Of a stretch of 64,000 nucleotides of DNA, positions 38,085-47,377 are shown one piece after another. The stretch covers positions 30,503-94,502 of the forward strand of contig NZ_JAPUVI010000073.1 in NCBI RefSeq assembly GCF_029255285.1, given 5' to 3'. The notes under the pieces are model-generated. The model did not search any database. It had not been told where the DNA came from and worked only from the letters and a program-made list of their open reading frames with translations. The translations under genes and the position numbers were made by a program. Each line of letters begins with the position of its first letter. Position 1 is the stretch's first letter. Source of the DNA: Accumulibacter sp. GTDB taxonomy: Bacteria; Pseudomonadota; Gammaproteobacteria; Burkholderiales; Rhodocyclaceae.

Positions 38085-39767
38085 TCAGGGCTCTAAGACA
38101 TAGGTGCCCGGCGCCGGATCCATCGGGCGGTGAGCCGCGCTGCCGAGAGCCTTCGGTGCCTCCACGAGGTTACCCGAGCGGTCGTTCAGCCAGACGATCC
38201 ATCTTTCCCACCAGCTACCGGAATTCCGGGTCGCGCCGGCCAGCCATGTGTCGGCATCGGCGACGCGTGCCGGGTTGGTGAAGTACACCGACCGTTTGTT
38301 GCCCGGCGGATTGATCATGGCCTGAATGTGACCACTGTTGCTGAGCACGAACTCGCACTTGCCGCCGAAGAACATCGACGATTCGTAGCAGCTCTTCCAA
38401 GGCGTGATGTGATCCGTGTCGCCAGCCAGCGCGAAGAGGTCGCAATCGACCTTCTTGAGATCGACGGGAATGCCGCCGGCCTGGAACTCGCCCGGATGAG
38501 CGAGCCACTTGTTGGCCACGATGTCCATCAACTCCGTGTGGAAGCGTGAGGTCAAGCGGGTGTTGTCGCAGTTCCAGTAGAGAAGATCGAAGGCTGGCGG
38601 CTTGTTGCCCATCAGATAGTTATTGACCCAGTAGTTCCACACCAGATCGTTGGGGCGCAACCAGGCGAACATGCGCGACATTTCCTTGCCGTCCAGGACA
38701 CCCTTCTTGGCCGTATGCTTGCGCGCCTTCTTGAGCAGCCCCTCGGTGGCCATCATACCCATCACCGAATCGCTCGGCATGTAAAGAATGGTCACGTTCA
38801 AGGTGAACGAATTGACCAGGCGCTCCCCGCGGGCCGCCATCTGCGCCAGCATCACGGAACCGATGATGCCGCCGGCGCAGCCACCCCAGAGATTGCAGTC
38901 TTTGGCACCCGTGATCTCGAGGGCAGCCAGCAGCGCTTCGCGAGCCGAGCCGGCATAGGTGTCGAATCCCCAGTCGGCGTGCTCCGGCCTGGGATTGCGC
39001 CAGCTGATGATGAACACTTGTTTGCCCTGTTGAAGCAGGTAACGCACCATGCTTTTCTCGGGATTGATGTCCATGATGTAGTACTTGTTGATCGGAGGCG
39101 GAATCATGAAGAACGGGCGCTCGTGCACCTGCGCGGCCAGTGGCTTGTATTGAATCAACTCCACCAGATCGTTGCGGAACACCACCACACCCTCGGTCGT
39201 GGCCAGATTCTCGCCCACCTTGAAAGCCGTCTTGTCGACCATGCTCGGCATGCCGCCCTCATTGACGAGATCGTGCAGCATGTTGGTCATGCCCTTCTTG
39301 ATGCTCCCGCCACCGGTCTCCAGCATGCGCTTCATGGCGGCCGGATTGGCCAAGCTATTGGTCGGGGAAAAGGCATCGACGAACAGCGAGACGAAGAAAC
39401 GGGCCCGTTCGCGGTCCATCTCGTCGACCTTGAGGTCGTCGACCACGGATTGCCAGTATTTGCTATTGGCCAGATAAGCCTGCATCATCCGCCGATGGAT
39501 TGGATTCTCGGTCCAACTGGGATCGGCGAAACGACGGTCGGATTTATCGGGTGCCAACGTCGACTTGCCCGTGAAAACCTTGAACATCTCGCCCATCAAC
39601 GACGCCTGATGCTTGAACAGCGTGATCGGATCACGAATCGGTGCACCCAGCACCGCCTTCAGCGTTTCCTTGAAATCCCGACTTTCGAAGCCGAGTACCG
39701 GTGGCACCCAGCCGATGTCTTCCATTTGCGCTTCCATGACCTTTTCCGACCTGGCAACCTTACTCAT
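38085..39767 (-). CDS. phaC: Polyhydroxyalkanoate synthase
   Basis: The 560-residue synthase has the lipase-like box GGCAGG (in NLWGGCAGGIIG) with the catalytic cysteine. Its aspartate is in LAGDTDHITPW and its histidine in NSGHIQAMINPP. Other conserved stretches are MIPPPINKYYIMD and FIISWRNP. It polymerises (R)-3-hydroxyacyl-CoA on the granule surface. Size and the neighbouring phaZ suggest a single-subunit class I or II enzyme; chain-length preference cannot be read here. The start at 39767 has GAAGGGAAA upstream. It lies 24 bp after the acyl-CoA ligase gene. Confidence 0.93.
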   Translation of the reverse strand: MSKVARSEKVMEAQMEDIGWVPPVLGFESRDFKETLKAVLGAPIRDPITLFKHQASLMGEMFKVFTGKSTLAPDKSDRRFADPSWTENPIHRRMMQAYLANSKYWQSVVDDLKVDEMDRERARFFVSLFVDAFSPTNSLANPAAMKRMLETGGGSIKKGMTNMLHDLVNEGGMPSMVDKTAFKVGENLATTEGVVVFRNDLVELIQYKPLAAQVHERPFFMIPPPINKYYIMDINPEKSMVRYLLQQGKQVFIISWRNPRPEHADWGFDTYAGSAREALLAALEITGAKDCNLWGGCAGGIIGSVMLAQMAARGERLVNSFTLNVTILYMPSDSVMGMMATEGLLKKARKHTAKKGVLDGKEMSRMFAWLRPNDLVWNYWVNNYLMGNKPPAFDLLYWNCDNTRLTSRFHTELMDIVANKWLAHPGEFQAGGIPVDLKKVDCDLFALAGDTDHITPWKSCYESSMFFGGKCEFVLSNSGHIQAMINPPGNKRSVYFTNPARVADADTWLAGATRNSGSWWERWIVWLNDRSGNLVEAPKALGSAAHRPMDPAPGTYVLEP

Positions 39768-39791
39768 GGTATTTCCCTTCCCGTAAAGTTT

Positions 39792-41483
39792 CTAATTACC
39801 ACCTGGAGTCCGACCCGTCCGAGCGTGCCCTGAGGCAAGACCCAATCCGTTGCGGTGCGTTTCGCCCTGCGCGGGCAATTGATAATCCTGATACCGTTGC
39901 CTGAGAGTGACTTTCGACAGCTTGCCGGTGGCCGTCAGCGGCAAACTGTCGACGAATTGCACATCGTCCGGCACCCACCACCTGGCCACTTTGCCCTCGA
40001 ACCAGGCGAGAAGCTCTTCCTTGTCCACACTCTTTCCGGCGCGCCGTACGGCGAGCAGCAGCGGCCGCTCACCCCACTTGGCACTGGCCACTCCGATGAC
40101 GGCCGCCATCGCCACCGCTGGATGAAGCGTCGCGATGTTCTCCAGTTCGATCGAACTGATCCACTCGCCACCGCTCTTGATCATGTCCTTCGACCGATCG
40201 GTGATCTTTAGATAACCGTCGCCGTCGATCGTTGCGATGTCACCGGTCGGGAACCAGCCGTCGACCAGGGCCGACGTGTCGCCCCGGAAGTAGGTATCGA
40301 CAACCGCCAGTCCACGCACCTGCAGTTCGCCGACCGATTTTCCATCGCAAGCCAGTTCCTCGCCGTGCTGGCCGATCAGGCGCAGGTCGATACCAAACAG
40401 CGGCCGGCCATGATTGGTCCTGAAAGCCAGACGCTCTTCCTCGCTCAAAGTCGCGTGCTTGCGCTTGAACGTGGTCAGCGTCCCGACCGGGCTCAGCTCG
40501 GTCATTCCCCAGCCAGGCAGCGCTTCGACACCGTAGTCCTGCGACAGGGTACGGATGATGGAGAAGGGGCAAGCCGAACCGCCGACCAGAAAACGCCGCA
40601 AGCTGCTCAAACGTAACCCACCCGCCTGCATGTAGTCGATCAGTCCTTGCCAGACCGTGGGCACAGCGCCGGCAAAGGTCACTCCCTCGGCCTCGAAGAG
40701 CCGGTACAGACTCTCGCCGTCCGTATTCATGCCGGCCAGCACCAGCTTGGCGCCGACCATCGGGCAGGTATACGGAAGACCCCAGCCGTTGGCGTGGAAC
40801 ATGGGAACGATCGGGCACACGACTTCGCTCGTCGAAATCGACAGCGCGTCCGGCAATGCCGTGGTCAGGCTATGCAGCAGGGTCGTGCGGTGCGAGAACA
40901 GTACTCCCTTGGGGTGGCCGGTCGTACCCGACGTGTAACACAACTGGCTGGCGGTGTTTTCGTCGAAAGAAGGCCATGCGAAGACGCCTGGGCGACTCTC
41001 GAGCAGGGCCTCATAGGAACGCGCAAACGGCGTCTGCTCGGGAATCCGGTCGGCTTCGACGAGCGCGATCCAGTGTTTCACCGTCGGGCAGCGCGGCCGA
41101 AGCTCAGCCACCAAAGGTGCGAAGGTGGCGTCGAAGAACAGCGCCACATCCTCGGCATGATTGATGATGAAGACGATCTGCTCGTGAAACAGACGTGGGT
41201 TGATGGTGTGACAGACCGAGCCGACGCCGGGGATGGCGTAGTAAAGCTCCAGATGCCGATAGGTATTCCAGGCGAGTGTGGCGACACAGGCGCCGCCACC
41301 CAGCTTCATGGTAACCAATGCCTCGGCCGCCTGCCGCGCACGCCGAGCGAGATCGCGGTAAGTGTAACGATGAACCGGACCTTCCACTGTCCGCGTAACG
41401 ACTTCTTCGTCGCCGTGGTACTTCTCCGCGTGCATCAGCAGGCGGGAAATCATCAGCGGCTGTTTCATCATCTGTGCAAGCAC
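39792..41483 (-). CDS. alkK: AlkK-like medium/long-chain fatty-acid-CoA ligase
   Basis: The 563-residue AMP-forming synthetase has the P-loop YTSGTTGHPKGVLFSHR, GWGMTELSPVGT, WFPTGDIATID and the C-terminal lysine motif LPLTATGKLSK. Its N-terminus, LAQMMKQPLMISRLLMHAEKYHG, aligns with AlkK from alkane degraders, which supports the GTG start at 41483. No clear ribosome site is seen there; an ATG four codons later is an alternative. It activates free fatty acids to CoA esters. Its place next to phaC suggests it supplies or recycles PHA monomers. Confidence 0.9.
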   Translation of the reverse strand: MLAQMMKQPLMISRLLMHAEKYHGDEEVVTRTVEGPVHRYTYRDLARRARQAAEALVTMKLGGGACVATLAWNTYRHLELYYAIPGVGSVCHTINPRLFHEQIVFIINHAEDVALFFDATFAPLVAELRPRCPTVKHWIALVEADRIPEQTPFARSYEALLESRPGVFAWPSFDENTASQLCYTSGTTGHPKGVLFSHRTTLLHSLTTALPDALSISTSEVVCPIVPMFHANGWGLPYTCPMVGAKLVLAGMNTDGESLYRLFEAEGVTFAGAVPTVWQGLIDYMQAGGLRLSSLRRFLVGGSACPFSIIRTLSQDYGVEALPGWGMTELSPVGTLTTFKRKHATLSEEERLAFRTNHGRPLFGIDLRLIGQHGEELACDGKSVGELQVRGLAVVDTYFRGDTSALVDGWFPTGDIATIDGDGYLKITDRSKDMIKSGGEWISSIELENIATLHPAVAMAAVIGVASAKWGERPLLLAVRRAGKSVDKEELLAWFEGKVARWWVPDDVQFVDSLPLTATGKLSKVTLRQRYQDYQLPAQGETHRNGLGLASGHARTGRTPGGN

Positions 41484-41540
41484 GTCAGTGTCGTCCGGTT
41501 CGATTGTCGCGTCACGAAATATCGAGTTCTGTCTGAACAG

Positions 41541-41954
41541 TCAGGACAGGCTCACCACCGCGTCGCCAGCGATCCTGACTTCGCCGTCCTGATTGGCGGT
41601 CTGGATCTCCAGCTTGGCACGGCGCTCGCCGTCCTGCTCAAACACTTCCACCACCCGTCCGCTGCAGGTGATTCGATCGCCGAGGTTGGTGATGCCGAGG
41701 AAGCGCACGGACCACTGGCGCAACTGCGATTGCGGCAGCCAGTTGGTCAGCAGTCTGCCCAGCCAGGCCATGCCCAGCATGCCATGCGCGAAGACGTCGG
41801 GCATCCCCGCCTTGCGGGCGAAATCGATGTCGATGTGAATCGGGTTGTGGTCGCCGGACGCTCCGGCAAACAGGGCCAGCGTGGTGCGGTTGACCGGCGG
41901 CAGTTTGACTTCTGGCAGTACATCGCCAACATTGATCGCTTTTTGTTCGGGCAT
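41541..41954 (-). CDS. MaoC-like (R)-specific hydratase, catalytic hot-dog subunit
   Basis: The 137-residue hot-dog protein has the hydratase 2 motif in ASGDHNPIHIDIDFA: aspartate and histidine four residues apart, the catalytic pair of (R)-specific enoyl-CoA hydratases. The conserved AHGMLGMAWLG follows. It is 12 bp downstream of a second hot-dog gene that lacks these residues, so the two probably form a HadAB-like heterodimer. It could interconvert enoyl-CoA and (R)-3-hydroxyacyl-CoA, the monomer used by PhaC. The start at 41954 follows GAGGAGAT. Confidence 0.82.
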   Translation of the reverse strand: MPEQKAINVGDVLPEVKLPPVNRTTLALFAGASGDHNPIHIDIDFARKAGMPDVFAHGMLGMAWLGRLLTNWLPQSQLRQWSVRFLGITNLGDRITCSGRVVEVFEQDGERRAKLEIQTANQDGEVRIAGDAVVSLS

Positions 41955-41966
41955 TTCAGTATCTCC

Positions 41967-42407
41967 TCAATTGCGCACAACGATTACGCTGCGGAACTCG
42001 GCTGCCAACTCGCCACTGGCATCGGTAACCGTCGAGTCGCGAACGATGAACTCGAGGGCACCGTTCTTCTTGTCGTAAATGTCGGAGATCGTCGCACGCA
42101 CGGTCACCGAGTCGCCGGCGCAGACCGGCTTGTAGTAGGTGTATCCCTGCTCACCGTGCAGAATTCGTCCGAGCGGCACGCCCATTTTGGCCAGCGTGCT
42201 GAACAACTCGTTCGAATCGAGGTCGGCCGCCAGCAGGAAGGTCGGCGGCACGGGCAGGTCGCGGTAGCCTGCCGCTTGCGCGGCTGCCTGATCAAGGTAG
42301 ATCGGATTGCTTTCCCCGATCGCCTGTGCAAAGAACTTCAACCGTCCGCGTTCGATATCGAAGCGTACTTCCGGTCCCGTGTAGCCAATCCACTTCTTGT
42401 CAATCAT
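41967..42407 (-). CDS. FAS1-like dehydratase, non-catalytic hot-dog subunit (HadA-like)
   Basis: The 146-residue protein begins MIDKKWIGYTGPEVRFDIERG and contains HGEQGYTYYKPVCAGDSVTV, typical of the MaoC N-terminal/FAS1-like dehydratase family. Where the catalytic motif should be it reads GESNPIYLD, so Asp and His are replaced by Glu and Tyr, as in HadA-type partner subunits. It is therefore likely to bind substrate and pair with the catalytic protein encoded 12 bp downstream. The start at 42407 follows GGGAGG; nine further codons upstream are open. Confidence 0.8.
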   Translation of the reverse strand: MIDKKWIGYTGPEVRFDIERGRLKFFAQAIGESNPIYLDQAAAQAAGYRDLPVPPTFLLAADLDSNELFSTLAKMGVPLGRILHGEQGYTYYKPVCAGDSVTVRATISDIYDKKNGALEFIVRDSTVTDASGELAAEFRSVIVVRN

Positions 42408-42587
42408 CGTGCCTCCCAAGTTCGACGTCATCATGAGACGAGATGTGCGGCGTCAGTTGCCTGAACTCACCGCGACGCATTTGTTACCGCCAACGCTGCG
42501 CATGCTAGACAAAACACTACTTTCACACCATTGCGCTGCACGCCTAAAAATTGCAGAATCTGCCAAACAACTCGAGGGGTATTCGTC

Positions 42588-43610
42588 GTGGTAAACAGCC
42601 ACCCGGTTTCTGTCCACGTTGGGTTCGTGCGTGAGACGCTGAGCGGCCTCGCACGTCTCGAGCGCGACCCGGCGCCTTTCCTGGAGCGTGCCAACATACC
42701 GCCGGAGTTGCTCGAATTGCCATTCGCGCGGGTCTCCCGGACACAATTCCAGACGCTTGTCCACTTGCTGATGGACGAACTGGACGACGAAATGATGGGC
42801 CACCTGGCGCGCCCGATGCGCCGCGGCAGCTTCGTTTTCCTGTGCCGCGCGTCGCTCTTCGGCGCGCTCTCGCTGCATGTCGTTTTGGCACGCTGGGTCA
42901 AAGTGCAGCGCCTCCTCACCGACGAGATCCAGTTGTCGTTCCGCCGCGAAGGCAACGTTGGCTGGCTCCGGCTGACCGGCCCGTCGGGCGCCGGACACGA
43001 CACGCTCACCTTCCTGCCCATGGTGCATTTCAAGAGCCTGCACATCCTCGCTTCGTGGTTGGTAGGCGAAAGAATCCGCCTGTCCGGCGTCGCCTTCTCG
43101 GGCCCCCGTCCCGCGCACGGCGACGAATACGCCCGGCTGTTTCCCGGCGAGGTCTGTTTCGGCGCCCCGGTTTCGGCGATGGGCATTCCCGTTCAGTACC
43201 TGGAACGCGGTGTCAGCCAGGACGTCGATAACCTCAACCAGTTTCTGCGCGCCGCGCCCGGGAATCTCCTGTGGCAGTATCGCTCGATCGATCTGCTCAG
43301 CGACAAGGTCCGTGTTCTGCTGAGGGACGCCTTGCCGCGCCATCTGGACATCGTTCAGGCTGCCGACGCGCTCGGCTTCTCGCAGCGGACCCTGCATCGC
43401 AAGCTGATCAGCGAAGGGACCAACTTCCAGGAGATCAAGGATGGTCTGCGGCGCGACATCGCCATCGATTGCCTGGACCACTCGCGACTGTCAATCGAGG
43501 AAATCGCCGAGCAGATTGGATTTTCCGACGCGGCTACCTTCTATCGGGCGTTCAAGACCTGGACCGGCGTCGCGCCCGGAATGTACCGCCGGCGAACCCT
43601 GAAGACCTGA
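42588..43610 (+). CDS. AraC-family transcriptional regulator (OruR/ArgR-like architecture)
   Basis: The 340-residue protein has an N-terminal Arabinose_bd-type domain and a C-terminal double helix-turn-helix (DIVQAADALGFSQRTLHRKL and SIEEIAEQIGFSDAATFYRA, ending FKTWTGVAPGMYRR). A GTG start at 42588 is preferred because GAGGGG lies eight bases upstream; the longer ATG form at 42531 has no site. It diverges from the hot-dog/AlkK/PHA genes and converges with paaJ. Control of the lipid/PHA genes is the most natural guess, by analogy with AraC regulators beside fatty-acid genes. Confidence 0.85.
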   Translation: MVNSHPVSVHVGFVRETLSGLARLERDPAPFLERANIPPELLELPFARVSRTQFQTLVHLLMDELDDEMMGHLARPMRRGSFVFLCRASLFGALSLHVVLARWVKVQRLLTDEIQLSFRREGNVGWLRLTGPSGAGHDTLTFLPMVHFKSLHILASWLVGERIRLSGVAFSGPRPAHGDEYARLFPGEVCFGAPVSAMGIPVQYLERGVSQDVDNLNQFLRAAPGNLLWQYRSIDLLSDKVRVLLRDALPRHLDIVQAADALGFSQRTLHRKLISEGTNFQEIKDGLRRDIAIDCLDHSRLSIEEIAEQIGFSDAATFYRAFKTWTGVAPGMYRRRTLKT

Positions 43611-43619
43611 AACGCGGTC

Positions 43620-43649
43620 GGGACTGGACGACGTCTGTCGCCCAGTCCC
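43620..43649. terminator. Hairpin between convergent araC-type gene and paaJ
   Basis: GGGACTGG (43620-43627) pairs with CCAGTCCC (43642-43649). It lies 9 bases after the AraC stop and 13 after the paaJ stop, so it may end both transcripts. There is no T-tract on either side. Confidence 0.4.
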
Positions 43650-43662
43650 GGGAGTCCGCGCG

Positions 43663-44868
43663 TCAGACTCGCTCGAGCAGCATGGCGATCCCCTGTCCGA
43701 CACCGATGCACATCGTACACAGCGCATAGCGACCGCCACGCCGCTGCAGTTCACAGGTTGCCGTCGTCGCCAGTCGCGCACCGCTCATCCCCAAGGGGTG
43801 GCCCATGGCGATCGCACCGCCGTTCGGGTTGACGTGCGCCGCGTCGTCAGGCAAACCCAACTGCCGCAAGACGGCCAGCGCCTGAGCGGCGAACGCCTCG
43901 TTCAACTCGATCAGATCGACGTCTGCCAGGTCGATCGCCAAGCGCTGCAACAGCTTGCGCGTCGCCGGTGCCGGGCCGATACCCATGATGCGCGGCGCCA
44001 CGCCGGCGACCGCCGTGCCGACGATACGCGCCCGGGGTACCAGGCCATGGCGGGCCGCCGCGGCCTCACTGGCGATGATCAAGGCACAGGCTCCGTCGTT
44101 GACGCCGGACGCGTTGCCGGCGGTTACCGCACCACCCTTCCTGACCACTCCCTGCAGGGCGGCCAGCGCCTCCAGCGTGACGTCCGGGCGCGCATGCTCG
44201 TCACGCAGGAAACGCTTGGGCTCTCCCTTTGGCTGGGGAAGATCTACCGCTATGAGTTCGTCGGCGAATCGTCCGGCGGCATCGGCCGCCGCCCAGCGCT
44301 GTTGGCTACGCCAAGCGAAGGCGTCCTGGTCCGCCCGCTCGATGGCGAACTCGGCAGCCACGTTCTCAGCCGTTTCCGGCATCGAATCGATACCGTAGGC
44401 GGCCTTCATCTTCGGGTTGACGAATCGCCAGCCGATGGTCGTGTCGAACACCTCGACACTGCGCTGAAACGGCGTGCTCGCTTTGCCCATGACGAAGGGT
44501 GCGCGCGACATGCTCTCGACGCCACCGGCAATCATCAGCTCGGCCTCCGCACTGCGAATGGCCCGCGCGGCCTGGGCAATCGCGTCGAGCCCCGAGCCAC
44601 AGAGGCGGTTGATCGTCGTTCCCCCGACCTCGACCGGCAGCCCGGCAAGCAGCGCCGCCATGCGAGCGACGTTGCGGTTGTCCTCTCCCGCCTGGTTGGC
44701 ACAGCCGTAGATCACGTCGTCGATCTGACCCCAGGCAACCCCCGGGTTTCGCTCGATGAGCGCCTTGATCGGCAGCGCCGCCAGGTCGTCTGGGCGAAGG
44801 GCAGCCAGGCTTCCCCCGTAGCGACCGATAGGCGTGCGCAGCGCATCGCAAATGAAGGCCTCAGCCAT
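43663..44868 (-). CDS. paaJ: 3-Oxoadipyl-CoA / 3-oxo-5,6-dehydrosuberyl-CoA thiolase
   Basis: The 401-residue thiolase has the cysteine motif [34 protein letters not shown] and [28 protein letters not shown] at the N-terminus is typical of PaaJ/PcaF thiolases. In phenylacetate breakdown it cleaves both the C8 and C6 3-oxo intermediates to acetyl-CoA and succinyl-CoA. The ATG at 44868 overlaps the end of paaK by eight bases, so the two are coupled. Confidence 0.9.
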   Translation of the reverse strand: MAEAFICDALRTPIGRYGGSLAALRPDDLAALPIKALIERNPGVAWGQIDDVIYGCANQAGEDNRNVARMAALLAGLPVEVGGTTINRLCGSGLDAIAQAARAIRSAEAELMIAGGVESMSRAPFVMGKASTPFQRSVEVFDTTIGWRFVNPKMKAAYGIDSMPETAENVAAEFAIERADQDAFAWRSQQRWAAADAAGRFADELIAVDLPQPKGEPKRFLRDEHARPDVTLEALAALQGVVRKGGAVTAGNASGVNDGACALIIASEAAAARHGLVPRARIVGTAVAGVAPRIMGIGPAPATRKLLQRLAIDLADVDLIELNEAFAAQALAVLRQLGLPDDAAHVNPNGGAIAMGHPLGMSGARLATTATCELQRRGGRYALCTMCIGVGQGIAMLLERV

Positions 44869-46186
44869 CGATCCGCCTGTTGTCGATGACCCGCTTCGCC
44901 TTGCCAACGAGGGTGCGCGGAATGGAGTTTGGCTGCAGTACGCTGACCTTGGCCGAGACGCCGATGAGGGACTTGATCGTCGTCTGCAAGCGTCGCGCCG
45001 TGGCCTGGACTTCGGCCGCCGGCACCGCCGCCGCAACGTTCGCCTGCAACTCGCACATCACTTCGATCTGATCCAGGATTCCCTCACGCGACACGACGAT
45101 CTGATACTGACCGGACAGCTTGTCGTCGCGCAGGATCAGTTCCTCGATCTGGGTCGGGAAAACGTTGACGCCGCGAATGATCAGCATGTCGTCCGAGCGA
45201 CCGACGATTTTGGCCAATCGGCGGAAGGAGCGTGCCGTCGGCGGCAGCAGACGGGTCAGGTCGCGCGTCCGGTAACGGATGACCGGGAAGGCTTCCTTGG
45301 TCAGCGAAGTGAATACCAGCTCGCCTTCCTCACCGTCGGCACAGACTTCCCCGGTCTCCGGATTGATGATTTCGGGGTAGAAGTGGTCTTCCCAGATGAC
45401 CGGGCCGTCCTTCGTTTCGATGCACTCGTTGGCGACACCGGGACCCATGACCTCCGACAGACCGTAAATGTCGACCGCGTCGATTCCCATCTTGGCTTCG
45501 ATCTCGCGACGCATTTCATTGGTCCACGGCTCGGCACCGAAAATGCCCACCTTGAGCGAGCAGTCGCGGGCGTCCAGGCCCTGATTGGCAAATTCCTCGG
45601 CAATCACCAGCATGTACGAGGGCGTCACCATGATGATGTCCGGCTTGAAATCCTGGATGATCTGGACCTGCTTTTCGGTGTTGCCGCCCGACATCGGGAT
45701 CACCGTGCAGCCCAGGCGCTCGGCGCCGTAATGGGCGCCCAAACCGCCCGTAAACAGTCCGTAGCCGTAGGTCACCTGGACGATGTCGCCCGCGCGCCCG
45801 CCCGAGGCACGAATCGAACGTGCGACGATGTCGGCCCAGGTGTCGATGTCGCGGCGCGTGTAACCCACGACAACCGGCTTGCCCGTCGTACCCGACGACG
45901 CATGGACGCGTACCACCTGCTCGCGCGGCACCGCAAACAGGCCGAAGGGGTAGTTGTCGCGCAAGTCGGTCTTGGTGGTGAAAGGAAACTTCGCCAGATC
46001 CTCGAGCTGATGCAGGTCGTCCGGATGAACGCCGGCGGCGGCAAACGTCCGCTGGTAATGGGGAACGTTGTCGTAGGCGTGTTTCAGCGACCATTTCAAA
46101 CGCTGCAACTGCAGTGCGGCAATCTCATCGCGGCTGGCGCGCTCGATAGGCTCCAGTTCACCTGGCTGGGGAAACCTCACGGGCAT
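44861..46186 (-). CDS. paaK: Phenylacetate-CoA ligase
   Basis: The 441-residue AMP-forming ligase has the P-loop [33 protein letters not shown], and [11 protein letters not shown], all typical of PaaK. It makes phenylacetyl-CoA from phenylacetate, ATP and CoA, the first step of the hybrid aerobic pathway. A strong AAAAGGAGG ribosome site precedes the ATG at 46186. It sits between paaG and paaJ on the minus strand. Confidence 0.95.
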   Translation of the reverse strand: MPVRFPQPGELEPIERASRDEIAALQLQRLKWSLKHAYDNVPHYQRTFAAAGVHPDDLHQLEDLAKFPFTTKTDLRDNYPFGLFAVPREQVVRVHASSGTTGKPVVVGYTRRDIDTWADIVARSIRASGGRAGDIVQVTYGYGLFTGGLGAHYGAERLGCTVIPMSGGNTEKQVQIIQDFKPDIIMVTPSYMLVIAEEFANQGLDARDCSLKVGIFGAEPWTNEMRREIEAKMGIDAVDIYGLSEVMGPGVANECIETKDGPVIWEDHFYPEIINPETGEVCADGEEGELVFTSLTKEAFPVIRYRTRDLTRLLPPTARSFRRLAKIVGRSDDMLIIRGVNVFPTQIEELILRDDKLSGQYQIVVSREGILDQIEVMCELQANVAAAVPAAEVQATARRLQTTIKSLIGVSAKVSVLQPNSIPRTLVGKAKRVIDNRRIDG

Positions 46187-46323
46187 AAACTCCTCCTTTT
46201 TCTATAACGTGGTCGTGAAAATTGCTGACCCGCGGGCGCCGCGGTCAGTTGGCCATACTCCCTGATCGCTGCCGGCAGGCACAGCAAGCCGGCAGCGGGC
46301 TGTTCTACGCAGCCTTGCATGAA

Positions 46324-47115
46324 TCATTCGCCAGTGTAGCGTGGCGCGCGCTTTTCCATGAAAGCGTTGACACCCTCTCGGTAATCGCGGCTGTGCCCCA
46401 ATTCGCGCATGTAGTCGCGTTCCAGGTCCAACTGCTGTTCGAGCGTATTCGTGTGACTGGCACGAATCGCTTGCCGCGTACGTACCAGAGCCTTGGTCGG
46501 CGCGAGCGCCAGTTGTGCGGCCAGCCGGTCGACCGACGCCGCAAACTCGGCATCGTCGACACAAGCCCAGATCAGGCCCCAGGCGGCTGCCTGCTCGGCG
46601 CTCAGCTTGTCGCCGAGCAGCGCCAGTCCCATGGCCCGGGCAACACCGACGCGCTGCGGCAGAACAAAGCTGCCGCCGGTGTCCGGAATCAGGCCAATCT
46701 TGCTGAACGACTGGATGAAACTGGCCGAGCGACTGGCGATGACGAGATCGCAGGCCAGCGCCAGATTCGCTCCGGCACCGGCGGCAACGCCGTTGACCGC
46801 GCAGATGGTCGGCATTTCCAGGTTCTGAAGCGCCAGAACCAAGGGCTTGTAATTGTTTTCGACACTGGCGCCCAAATCGACCGGCTCCGCGCCAGGCAGG
46901 ACGGAACGATCGGCCAGATCCTGGCCGGCGCAGAAGCCTCGCCCGGCGCCACCGAGCACCAGAACGCGGGCGGTCGGGTCGCTACGCAGTTGTTCCAGCG
47001 CTACCCGCACTTCCGCGTGCATCTGTTCGGTAAAGCTGTTGAGGCGGTCCGGCCGATTCAGGGTGAGGCGTGCCACCCCGTCTACTACCGAAAAGAGAAT
47101 GGTCTCGAAAGCCAT
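46324..47115 (-). CDS. paaG: 1,2-Epoxyphenylacetyl-CoA isomerase, crotonase family
   Basis: The 263-residue crotonase-fold protein has RGFCAGQDLADR, the oxyanion-hole segment NGVAAGAGANLALACD, and GLIPDTGGSFVLPQRVG. In the last stretch an aspartate takes the position of the second hydratase glutamate, as in PaaG isomerases. It converts the ring-epoxide of phenylacetyl-CoA to the oxepin. It is 262 bp downstream of paaN and 137 bp upstream of paaK, so it may be in the same transcript. Confidence 0.92.
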   Translation of the reverse strand: MAFETILFSVVDGVARLTLNRPDRLNSFTEQMHAEVRVALEQLRSDPTARVLVLGGAGRGFCAGQDLADRSVLPGAEPVDLGASVENNYKPLVLALQNLEMPTICAVNGVAAGAGANLALACDLVIASRSASFIQSFSKIGLIPDTGGSFVLPQRVGVARAMGLALLGDKLSAEQAAAWGLIWACVDDAEFAASVDRLAAQLALAPTKALVRTRQAIRASHTNTLEQQLDLERDYMRELGHSRDYREGVNAFMEKRAPRYTGE

Positions 47116-47334
47116 GATTACCCCCTGAAGTCAATAATTGCGAGCCACAAACGGTATTGTCGGGCAGCTTGCTGCCCATCTGGAAGGCGCAGCGGCAACG
47201 CGCTTCGCCACGCGTCAGCGCCGTGGCTGTCGGGCAACGTGTCCCGAATCAGCCTCCCGGGTCGTCACCGAAGCGATCGAATTCTGTTCGCCGAAGCCGG
47301 AAAGCCATCCTCGGAGGGCGCCGCATCACTGGTT

Positions 47335-47369
47335 CCGGGTGCTCGCCAGAGAGCTTGGCGAGCACCCGG
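47335..47369 (-). repeat. Perfect 14-bp hairpin immediately after paaN
   Basis: CCGGGTGCTCGCCA (47335-47348) and TGGCGAGCACCCGG (47356-47369) form a perfect stem with a 7-nt loop, starting 9 bases after the paaN stop. No T-tract follows on the minus strand. It could uncouple paaN expression from paaG or protect the mRNA 3' end. Confidence 0.6.
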
Positions 47370-47377
47370 GCATCGGA

